Origin: Heterostelium album PN500
Taxonomy: Eukaryota > Evosea > Eumycetozoa > Acytosteliales > Acytosteliaceae
DNA: 64,000 nucleotides
Direction: 5' to 3'
Assembly (NCBI RefSeq): GCF_000004825.1
Contig: NW_008805071.1
Location: 1,302,001-1,366,000, forward strand
Position numbers and translations under genes: made by a program. Shown here piece after piece: positions 39,301-48,317 of this stretch. Below the pieces are notes generated by a model. The model did no database searches. It was not told where the DNA came from and saw only the letters and a program-made list of their open reading frames with translations. Every line of letters begins with the position of its first letter. Position 1 is the first letter of the stretch.

Positions 39301-39913
39301 GAACAAGACAAAGTTCAGAACATCACCGAATATCGCGCGATTCACAGAGCATTTCAACAACGTTAGTTTCTGGATTCAAATGCAAATCGTCAAGTATGGC
39401 AAAGTGAAGGAGCGTGTCTCTGCGATGAAGCGTATCATTGCTCTCGGTGAATCGTTCCTTCAACTCAACAACTTCTACGGTGCAATGGAGGTATTGTCGT
39501 CGTTGGAGTCGGCGTCGGTGTCGCGTCTCTCCAAGACGTGGGAGCAGCTACCATCGGCGTCGCTCCAGTCGTTCCAGGCACTGCAGCGACTCCTCTCGCC
39601 AAACAGCAGCTACAAAGAGTATCGTGAACGTCTGAAACAAACGACATCCGCGTGCATTCCATACCTCGGAGTGTATCTGACGGACTTGACATTCATCTAC
39701 GAAGGCAATCCGGACTACCGTGAAGACAAACTGATAAACTTTACCAAACAGCGTGAGATTGCAGCGACCATTCTATCGATTCAGCAATTCCAAAACACTC
39801 TTGAATATTTCCATGAAGTCAACAACAAATTGAAATCTCAATTGGATTTGCGTGCACCCGATACAGAAACCATCTATAAGATGTCTTTGACTGCAGAACC
39901 CAGAAGAAATTAA
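36313..39913 (+). CDS. Transmembrane RasGEF with a voltage-sensor-like membrane domain
   Basis: Four exons, 36313-37908, 37989-38405, 38485-38882 and 38944-39913, give 1126 residues. Residues 1-265 are low-complexity Ser/Pro/His. Membrane helices follow at about 277-300, 309-333, 342-361, an amphipathic S4-like helix with spaced Arg (GRIIRFCGAYIRVSL) near 376-392, then 430-449 and 541-560. The order resembles an ion-channel S1-S6 layout without a recognised pore filter. A HAMP-like or coiled-coil linker (NPLENVLAIVKTLSKQ) leads to a RasGEF_N module (about 700-800) and a full CDC25-type catalytic domain (about 890-1110: LIEFEMFKSIRPEELL, FWIQMQIVKYGKVKERV, PYLGVYLTDLTFIYEGNPDY). It should load GTP onto Ras-family proteins at a membrane. 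Voltage or ligand control is inference. Confidence 0.85.
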
Positions 39914-40578
39914 AATCAAATAAAATAACACAACACACATATATAGTATTTGTAAATAATAACAAATGTTTTTGTTTAATTTTATTTATTGATGAATTAT
40001 GAAAATTGATATCAACATTTTGGTGTTTGGAAGATCTATAATCATTTTCAAAGAACAATATTTAGATATATAAGATAATTAAATTCCCATAGTTTAGAAT
40101 AAATAAGTGTACTAAAGAAATATTAAAGAATTTAATTTCTACCCTCAAAAATTAAGTTTAGAGATGAGGCTCAAAACACCAAATTGAAATAACACAATTC
40201 ACAATTTGTCAATCAAAAAAATTTTATTTATGATATTGTTGATGATGATGAACTCAACACACTTTACAATCAATAGAACAATAGCTACCACCTCCCCCTC
40301 CCCAAACTATAGTTTCCAAAACTAAACTAACAATGATTTATGCAAACTGAAGTGTATCAAATTTATTGTTGTCGTTGTTGATGTTGTTGTCGACTTCAAT
40401 GAAAAGTGGGCTTTATCAATTGATAAACAATGCAGTATTAAAAGTCTATCATTCATTATAAATGTCCCACAAAATCATTTCTACACTTATCTAACAAACA
40501 AACAACAAATACATTTGTGTAACAAACATTATAACCAAAACCATAAACTACTATCATTTTTATACATTTCAAACAACA
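39914..40578. other. Spacer between RasGEF and the small unknown gene
   Basis: AT-rich, with a C-rich tract (CCACCTCCCCCTCCCC, 40288-40303) directly followed by the palindrome AAACTATAGTTT (40304-40315). No coding-like stretch was found. It holds the RasGEF 3' flank and the promoter of the next gene. Confidence 0.45.
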
Positions 40579-41191
40579 ATGTCAGGAGTGTTACAGAAAC
40601 TATTATTTGTAAGAGTTAATTAATATAATAAACCAAGTGGTTTAATTTTATATAATAAACCAAGTGGTTTAATTTAATTTGATATCAATATCAAACAATA
40701 AATTAATATTTGTTTATTTATTCTTTTGTTTCTATATCTATTTCTATTGATTTTATTTAATTATTATAGTTGAGAGATTGTAAGCTGAGTACATCACTTG
40801 ACAAAGAGGAATCGGATGGCTTATTCAAACAGCTACAGAGCCGTGAAGAGTTTATCTCGGTGCTTGAAAATTCAGGTTTGAACATCGATTGTGTCTTAGC
40901 TACATTAACATCCTTCCCTGTTCTATACATCAGGCATATACTCATTCTCTGGGAAATATTTGAAACAACTATTAGATCAAATCAACCTGTAAGTGTTTTC
41001 AATTTGCAATCATATATCCAAAGATACTTTGAACTAATCAATATCTTTTTTTCTTCCTATACTATTGATATTTTTAGAATAAATTTCCACATCCAGAGGA
41101 TAGAGGACCAAAGAATAATGGTAATTGGAATGGCAGTGCCATTAGAAAGATTAAATCCTCCAAGCCAAGAAGAAGAAGTGTTAAAAAATAA
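40579..41191 (+). CDS. Small three-exon gene of unknown function
   Basis: Exons 40579-40608, 40770-40988 and 41078-41191 join in phase to 120 residues. Donors are GTAAGA and GTAAGT; acceptors are TTATAG and TTTTAG. The start has a good AAACAACAATG context. The protein begins MSGVLQKLLFLRDCKLSTSL, has an acidic helical middle (DKEESDGLFKQLQSREEF), a hydrophobic stretch (VLATLTSFPVLYIRHILILW) that could be a single membrane or buried helix, and a strongly basic tail (RKIKSSKPRRRSVKK) like a nuclear-localisation or membrane-proximal cluster. I recognise no family. Support is splice logic and coding-like composition only. Confidence 0.6.
40624..40676. repeat. Tandem 27-bp duplication carrying an inverted repeat
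   Basis: Two copies of a 27-bp unit lie in intron 1 of the small gene. Each contains AAACCA-AG-TGGTTT, a 6-bp inverted repeat with a 2-nt centre. Confidence 0.85.
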
Positions 41192-41318
41192 ATTAATAAC
41201 GGTTTTTTATTTATTTGTTGATATAAAAACAAAGTATACAATTGATATATTTAATGTCTTATCTAGCTTAATTTTTTTGTCTTGTGATCACTAGCTTTTT
41301 TCAATAATATTTTTTCGT

Positions 41319-42809
41319 CTATAAATAAACTCCTTCAATTTCAAAAGTTTGAACGGTTTGAGAGTTAAAAGTTACACTGAACATTTTGTCTTGAATATAG
41401 GTATCTTCATGATAACTGTATAAATCACCATTGCCATTGGTCTCTGTTGCCCAACGCGGAACTATACCACCATAGCCTCCATTGACGGTGGTAAACTTGG
41501 ATAGATTAAAAGTGATGGTCTGAGCAGAGGATGCAATGTTGGCAGAGACAATTACCAACTTGTTGTTCACAGAGTCAAAGGCAGCAACGGAATTACCGTC
41601 ACTCGATTGGATGATTGTCATACCATGACGAATGTGACGCGAGAATTGAGCTAGCACATAGTATTTGGTGGCAACGGCACCAATGCTTGGAGGATTGGCA
41701 TTCTCATCTGCTTCAATCATACCCCATCCACTAATATCCAGAACTTGCCAATATACCCAAGCGGTTGGATGCAGTTGTGCCAAATCAAGTAGTAAATTAG
41801 TAGCCAACGAAAGACCAGTGATATCACCTTCTCCATATTCAGAGTTCCACAATACTTTTCCTTGTGAGTTTACTGCTTCGTAGAGTTCTGATCTCGGTCC
41901 TTTGGTCAGCTCGTATCCATGAACATTGACCTTATCAACCGCTTGTTTAATTGATGAATCAAATGAGTTCCATGTATCTAGTGCACGTCTATAGTTATTC
42001 TCATCGCTGGCAGCCAACATTGCGGTAAGACGACGAGAGTCAATCTCTTTACGCATATATGGAATGACGTCCTTCTGCGCTTCAACATCGAAATGGCAAC
42101 CCTCTTGCGATCCAAATGCAATCCAGAAATCACCGGATGGTTCGTTGAATGGATCGATCGATGTGAAGCTGATATTCCAGTTTTCCGCTGCATACTGAGC
42201 GATTGTCGCCATGTAGACTGTGTGATTCTGGTAGTTCCAAGTCTCAAGATTATTCATTGCCGGCAGATCCGCTCCACTTGGATTCAAATTGTAGGTCATC
42301 CACCAAATAGGACTGTTACTAAACAGTTCAAAGTACTGTACACCTCTATCGCGTGCCATTGCCATCATATTTCTCTGGAGTGGATCGGCAGCCCAATTCC
42401 AACTGTCGGATTGCGGATCTTCCGATGCCCAATTCAACCAGTAGCCTTCGACTTGGCGAGATCTCTTGATCTCTGGTGACTGTACCATTTTGCGACCGAA
42501 CGACTCCACCCAAGTCGATGCACCGGCATTATATCTGACAATGTTTAAACCAAGACCTGGCAGCACTGTTGTACCATCGAAATAGGTAACATTCTGTGTA
42601 GTAAACATAATATCTGCTAGGACAGTGTTGTTTCCATAGGTTTGAGCCCACCAAGCAAGCGATGTTCCAAATCCTTCCCACACACCCCAATTTTGAGTTG
42701 GATTAAATGTAGCTGTATAGGATCCTGTGGCGGCGGTACCGCTAACAATAGTTGATATAGCACATAATAATACAATAATTGTAATAAAATTAATAATTAA
42801 CTTTATCAT
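41319..42809 (-). CDS. Secreted GH30-family glycoside hydrolase
   Basis: A single exon of 496 residues with a signal peptide (MIKLIINFITIIVLLCAIST, cleavage near Gly-Thr-Ala). The mature protein starts with the GH30 opening GVWEGFGTSLAWWAQTYGN. The catalytic pair is visible: acid/base Glu223 in DPFNEPSGDFW and nucleophile Glu324 in WNSEYGEGD, about 100 residues apart as in the family. A C-terminal beta-sandwich ends the protein. The N-terminal signature and SIDPFNEPSG pattern resemble endo-beta-1,6-galactanase-like members more than glucosylceramidase proper, but the substrate cannot be read from sequence. It is likely an extracellular or lysosomal enzyme acting on bacterial, fungal or own-matrix glycans. 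It converges on the small gene with a 127-bp gap. Confidence 0.9.
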   Translation of the reverse strand: MIKLIINFITIIVLLCAISTIVSGTAATGSYTATFNPTQNWGVWEGFGTSLAWWAQTYGNNTVLADIMFTTQNVTYFDGTTVLPGLGLNIVRYNAGASTWVESFGRKMVQSPEIKRSRQVEGYWLNWASEDPQSDSWNWAADPLQRNMMAMARDRGVQYFELFSNSPIWWMTYNLNPSGADLPAMNNLETWNYQNHTVYMATIAQYAAENWNISFTSIDPFNEPSGDFWIAFGSQEGCHFDVEAQKDVIPYMRKEIDSRRLTAMLAASDENNYRRALDTWNSFDSSIKQAVDKVNVHGYELTKGPRSELYEAVNSQGKVLWNSEYGEGDITGLSLATNLLLDLAQLHPTAWVYWQVLDISGWGMIEADENANPPSIGAVATKYYVLAQFSRHIRHGMTIIQSSDGNSVAAFDSVNNKLVIVSANIASSAQTITFNLSKFTTVNGGYGGIVPRWATETNGNGDLYSYHEDTYIQDKMFSVTFNSQTVQTFEIEGVYL

Positions 42810-43571
42810 TTCTTTACCCTTTTTTTTTTTTAAAAAAAAAGTAAGAGTATGGTTAAATAAATAATGTAGTTGTTACTGTTCTTTCCAATTGAGTCACTGA
42901 AATTGTAGTGCTTACATCGGATCACAACCAAGATAAGTGTTAAAAATAAAATACAAGAACAAAAAATCTTTGAGCTAAATTTCATCCTCTTAATGTCGCG
43001 TTCAATTGGAATTTTGTTTTGCAGTAAATCACCGAGAAATTTAGAGTTTTTTAAATTATTTTTGTTTGAAGGTACCAAAAATACAAATATCTTGCCCACA
43101 CAATTGTTATCAAGATATTGTTTAAATTTATTTTTTATTTTTAAATGTTTGTGAAGTTTATGCAAAAAATTTCAATATCATATCATATCACACCATCATG
43201 TTTTTTTCCCAACATTAATTCAGGAATAAGAATATTTATTCATAATTTTATTATTTTTGTCTATGTCTACATTAGATTATTGCGATGAGTATCGATTTTG
43301 TTAATGTCAATGTTGTTGTTTAGTATTGAGTGGTGTTGTTGTTATAAATTGGTTTTTATTTATTCTTAGATATGAAATCTAATAATCAGATATCATATCC
43401 ATTGATCTCAATACTTTGAGAAAAGACTTATTTAAAGTTGTCATTGGATCTAAAAACCGTTAAAAAAAATAAAATTTTTAAAAAATTCCTTTTTCCTTTT
43501 TCGTTTTTTCTTGATTTTTAATTAAGTGTAGTATTAATAAATTGAATGAAACCTATAAACATACAATCATC
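42810..43571. other. Divergent spacer between GH30 and NSE4
   Basis: AT-rich, with a more complex patch at 42890-43060 that is open on the minus strand for 111 codons but shows no family and no codon bias. It should hold both promoters. Confidence 0.45.
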
Positions 43572-44715
43572 ATGACAACTCCACAGAAACAATCACAAAA
43601 CGAGAGAAGAACTATCAGAAGAGAATACAGAACTCTTATTCAAGAGACACAAGGTATGTTGTAAACCATCATCATTTTGAACTTTTTTTTTTATTAATCC
43701 TATCATTCATTAACCTATTGCACAGCAAAGAAACAAGATCTTATTCAACCTGACAGTCAAGGTCTTTTAGATGTCTTAAAGAAAGTAGATGTATTATATT
43801 CAAAAGGTAAATAAATAAACTTTAAAGTTCATCCATCCCCGATACATCATATATTTTGGCGCCAAAATAATAATAGTTTAATAACATGATTTCTTTTCTA
43901 TTCTATCTATCTATTAATAATTTAAAGTACAACAACCTAGAGAAGCAGCTTTAGATTCAGAGTTACTCAGTTTAACATCACAACTTGGTTATGAACAAGC
44001 ACAGAGGTTCAAAGTCGCACCAAGTTCGTTTGACACTGTCAATTTCATTACTAGATTGAGAAACTCGTTGGTGCAACTCGGTGAAGATAATGAAGTTACG
44101 GAAGACGGTTGGAATAAGTTTGGTGAACAAGTCAGTTCAAAGTTTAATGATGTACCGGTGTTTGACTTTATGTACGGCCCGATGAATATAGAGATCGTCG
44201 AGAAGACAAGAAAGGCACCGGTTAGAAGACAAAAAGATGATGTTGGAAAGCTCGAAACCGCAGAGAAGATCGACGATTCCACAAAGATGGTAGCAGAATC
44301 GACCAGTGGTCGTGTACAGGCAATGAAATCCTACATAGAGAACAAAAAGAAGATCGATGAAATCGATACCCTCACCGATCAAAAGTCATTCTCGCGTACC
44401 GTCGAGAATATCTTTTACTTTTCGTTCCTCTTGAAAGACGGACAAGCCAAGTTGGCATCGGACGAAGATGGCATAATCAATATCCAGGTGTCACAGCCAC
44501 CCGACGAAGCGGACTATACCACTGGCAAAGCGAAACAACGACACTCCATCGTTAAGATGGACTACGAGACTTGGATGGAATGGAAGAAGATTTCAACTCA
44601 ACAACCGGATTTCGATTTAGAAGAACTGGCAAAAGAAGCGATGCGCAAACAAAAAGATGCTGAACCTCATGCCAACACTCAAGATGACAGACAAAAGAAA
44701 AAACAAAAAACATAA
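43572..44715 (+). CDS. nse4: NSE4, kleisin subunit of the SMC5/6 complex
   Basis: Three exons, 43572-43653, 43726-43806 and 43928-44715, give 316 residues. The first two exons supply the N-terminal helices (NERRTIRREYRTLIQETQAK and QGLLDVLKKVDVLYSK) that contact the SMC6 neck. The large exon carries the middle domain and the conserved C-terminal winged-helix block, with the signature VENIFYFSFLLKDGQAKL and METWMEW-like MDYETWMEWKKI. NSE4 bridges the SMC5/6 heads in the nucleus and is needed for recombination-fork processing. Length fits the family (300-400). It converges on the HROB-like gene with only 76 bp between stop codons. Confidence 0.93.
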
Positions 44716-44791
44716 AGATTTAATTAAATATTGTTATTTTGTACAGTACCAGTTCTCGGAACATCCAGATACCTATTAATAGTTTTATTAT

Positions 44792-47449
44792 TTATTTCGC
44801 ATTGCTCATTGTTGTATGAAGAGAATTTATAGGGGTCAGCTTTCTTTGAAAACTTGGTATACTAGATTTTGATGGTAATGTGAAATTAGAGTTGTTATTG
44901 TTATTGTGGAGATTATTTATGTTGTTTTGTTGTTGTTGTTGAGGTTGTTCATCTCCAGTATCACCAAAATCAAAGTCAAGATCATCTATTTCATTTCTGT
45001 TGGTGTTGGTACTGTTGTTGGTATTGTTGTTGTTGTCAGTTGCAAAATAACTGGATGGTGGGCGTAATGGTTGATGTGTTTTAATAGCAGGTGGTGTTGG
45101 AAGTGGTGGTGGTGTTGGTTTGACAGGTTCGACGATTGCTGGCTTTGGCAAGGTTTTGGCGATGATGGGCGTGGGTGTTTTTAATATTAATTTAGGTGTT
45201 ACTGATTGTTGACTTGATGATTGCGAGTGTTGTTGTTGAGAATTCGAAATTGGTATTGGTAACACTTTTGGTTGTAAAGGTATCAAAGGCTTAAGAGGTG
45301 TAATCGGATTTGATGGTTTACTGATACCTTGACTGCTTTGCAGAGATAAAATAGGTTGAACTTGTTGTTTAGGTTGAACGATCATCGTTGATTTAGTAGT
45401 AGAATCGTCTTTTTTTGTTGGAATGTCTATATCTCTTGGTGAATGTTGTGGAGGTGTTAAGTTTATCATTTCATATTCATCATTATCATTATGTTCATCT
45501 CTAATATTATTAGAGTTTTTAGATTTATCTTTTGTTGTTGTTGTTATTGTAGTTGTTGTTGTTACTTGTTTTGTTATTGCTGGTTTTTTAGTTGTCGTAT
45601 CTGCTGCTGCTGATGATGATGATGATGTTGTTGTTGGCTGCTTTCCTTTAGCTATACACATGAGATTATATTAGTATTCGTAATATTGATTCTATTAATC
45701 CTATTTCTTTTTTTACCTTTTGGTTTATTCTTTGCTGCTGCTGATTTCTTTGGAGGTGGTGGCGGTTGTATAGTGGGATTCAGTGATTCCGCATGTAATT
45801 TCTTGGCCAACTTCTTTTCCAACAGTTCTTTTTCAATTTGTTCGGGTGTTCTAATTGGTATCGCTTGATATATTGATTTAGGATCGTATGGTTCCAAACT
45901 GTTATTAGCCAATTGCTAATAATTAGATAGATAAAACAACAAGTTGTTATATATTAATAAAAAGAAGATGGAACAATATATGAAGTTAATAGCTACTTAC
46001 ATCGAATTCATCGTTTGCTTCTTGAATACCTAGATCGTTCGGTGAGAATACATATTCAATGTTTGGCAGTACAATGTTGACGTAGTGCGATGTCGGTGTC
46101 GGGTTGAATATCGATGTCTTTTTCAGTACGAGAATCCAACCGTTTGAGAGTTCCGGATAGTGCTCGAGTACTATCTTCTTCTGGATGGTGCCTTTCATCT
46201 CTCCGTAGGGATCGCTTATCACCGTTTCAAAGTTTGACTCTGTTGCAACGAGCGACTTTATCATGACCACCAGTAGAGGTACTTTCTTCTGATAGCCTTC
46301 GCGCAGCACATAATCAATGTTATATTTTAAGAGTAGAGGATTGTCGTTTGCACTGCCAAACGGGGGAAGTCCACGTTGTTTTAACATTAGAACCCACGGA
46401 CCTTGACAATAGTCCACCGGGAACAAATCGTAATTGAAAATATCCTGAAGATTAGCCTTGAGAAATACTGATACTGTTTTACTCTTTTGATTGCCATCCT
46501 CACTATTATTATTATTATTATTATCCTGTGGTTGTTGTTGTTGTGGTTTGATTGAATGATTCGGTATCTTTTGTCCTGGTAACAAAGGTGGTAATGATCC
46601 AGCTGGGCCAGGGAATTTCCTTGATGGTGTTATTGGTAATGATATATCTTGTTGTTGCTGTTGTTGTTGTTGTTGTTGAATATGTACTGGATTTTGTAAA
46701 TCATTCTTCATTCGCTTTACAGGTGTTTGGAGATGTGGTTGTGCTTGGTCATTATCATGATATAATGTTTGTGGTTGTTTAGGTGGTGTTATTGATTTTA
46801 CTGGTTGTTGCTGCTGTTGTTGTTTATTCTGTACATTATTATTACTACTACTAGTATTAGTAGTAGTAATTGGCTGATTATTAATATTCCTATGATTCAA
46901 TAATAAATCTTTTATATCTGTTTTCTTAATGAGATCACTTGTATATTGAGATGATTGTGTTTGTGAAGGAATTTCAAATAATGGCTTCTTTGGTTGTTGT
47001 GGTTGTTGTTGTTGGATTGGAAGTGGTTTAGCTACTGGCTTGTTTATGGTTAGTGGTTGTTGCAGTTGTTGACTATTACTAATACTATTATTGTTGTTGT
47101 TGTTATTGTTATTACTATTATTGATAATTGGTTTAATAATTGTTGCACTAGAAGCAATAGTACTGACTGGCTTTGTAAGTGTTGTTATTGGTTTGCTGTT
47201 GGGTGTGAGTTTAGACACTGAATTTGGTGGAGGTACCAAGTTCAAGTTTGAAGAACTCTTTACATTATTTATATTGCTACTATTACTATTGTTATTATTG
47301 TTGTTGTTAAGAGTAACTTGTGATTTCTGAATATAAATCTGTTGTTGGGGTTGTTGTTGTTGTTGAGATTGTTTTGTAGCGGTCGAATTGAAAACAGATT
47401 GAGAATCACCAAAATCTAAACCATCTAAATCCTCGTCATCATCAAACAT
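44792..47449 (-). CDS. hrob: HROB-like OB-fold protein (MCM8-MCM9 loader family)
   Basis: Three exons, 47449-46001, 45915-45717 and 45651-44792, give 835 residues. Most of the N-terminal 320 residues and the C-terminal 290 are Gln/Asn/Pro/Thr low complexity. The conserved region is at about 323-478: a helical lead (QDIFNYDLFPVDYCQGPWVL) followed by an OB fold with KVPLLVVMIKSLVATESNFE, SDPYGEMKGTIQKKIVLEHY, WILVLKKTSIFNPTPTSHYV and NIVLPNIEYVFSP. This pattern (DPTGEMQGT, SHYLNVT) is that of human HROB/MCM8IP, which recruits the MCM8-MCM9 helicase for homologous recombination and crosslink repair. The N-terminus begins with an acidic MFDDDEDLDGLDFGD, also found in that family. Confidence 0.85.
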
Positions 47450-47931
47450 TATATATCAAAGTACTTTGATCCACTACTACTACCAGAAGTTTTAAATATC
47501 TGATGCTTTCTTTAATAGAATAAAAATAAAAAAAGAGATATCATGTAAATCCTATAATTAATTAATGGCATACACAAATTTACAGGAAAAACATGTAACG
47601 TTAAAAATTTGTTTTTTGAAATTTTCGGTGCGTAATTACATCGCTATTCATGATTCGTGCATTATTCAATTAAACTTTAAATTACATATTGATTCATTGC
47701 CAATCATCTTTCACTTCACCATACAGATTTATCAACTTATTATTAAATTGATCAGATTTGTTTGTTTTTTCCCTTTTTTTTGTTAAATTTTTAAAATTAA
47801 AATGTAAAGTAATCAGTAGTTTACTTAAGAACTTTTAAACAAAAAGAATGTTTAAACATTCATTCAAGTATTAATATGCTTATTGTTGTTCAATACAATA
47901 TATATATAGATAAACACATATAGATAAAGAA
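47450..47931. other. Divergent spacer between HROB-like gene and TOM7
   Basis: AT-rich with moderately complex DNA at 47560-47720. No RNA gene or supported reading frame was found. It holds the promoters of both genes. Confidence 0.45.
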
Positions 47932-48096
47932 ATGAAAGAAAATTTTTGGGATAGATTGGTTGTTAAGACTGGTAGATTCGTAGAGACAGGAAAGAAAATA
48001 TTTTACTATGGTTGGGTCCCATTCATGTTGTTCCATGCTTACAAATCTATGAGACAACCAAGTGTAATTGCATTATTAGCTGGTGGTGCAAAATAA
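47932..48096 (+). CDS. tomm7: TOM7, small subunit of the mitochondrial import pore
   Basis: An intronless 54-residue frame. After a short basic helix (RLVVKTGRFVETGKKIFYYG) comes the TOM7 membrane core WVPFMLFHAYKSMRQPSVIA and a LLAGGAK tail. The Trp/Tyr-Gly-Trp-x-Pro pattern and the Pro-Ser near the end match human TOM7 (RWGFIPLVIYLG, PEPTVLSLLWG). TOM7 is a tail-anchored outer-membrane subunit that tunes TOM complex dynamics and PINK1 handling. The gene is small enough to be missed by ORF length cut-offs. Confidence 0.88.
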   Translation: MKENFWDRLVVKTGRFVETGKKIFYYGWVPFMLFHAYKSMRQPSVIALLAGGAK

Positions 48097-48317
48097 AGAA
48101 CAGAAATAATAGATAATAAAATAATAAAATAATAATAATAATAATATATTTAACTAAAAAAATGTGCAGTTTTGTTTGTTTGTTTAATTATTTATTATAA
48201 CAAGGAATTAGAATGTTTTTAGTGTTTATTATATGTATTATTATGATATTATTATTATTATTAATTGATAAAAACTATTTAATTTTTTAATGTAAGGTGT
48301 TTGTTTTTACTTTCTTT

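Noticed and set aside
42830-43165. 111-codon minus-strand frame with a hydrophobic segment upstream of the GH30 gene
   Set aside because: It lies in the GH30 promoter, has Lys/Asn/Ile/Phe usage as expected of AT-rich spacer, and shows no family or splice signals. A decayed gene cannot be excluded.
47565-47786. 73-codon plus-strand frame between the HROB-like gene and TOM7
   Set aside because: AT-biased composition, no domain, and it overlaps the expected promoter. TOM7 begins separately downstream.
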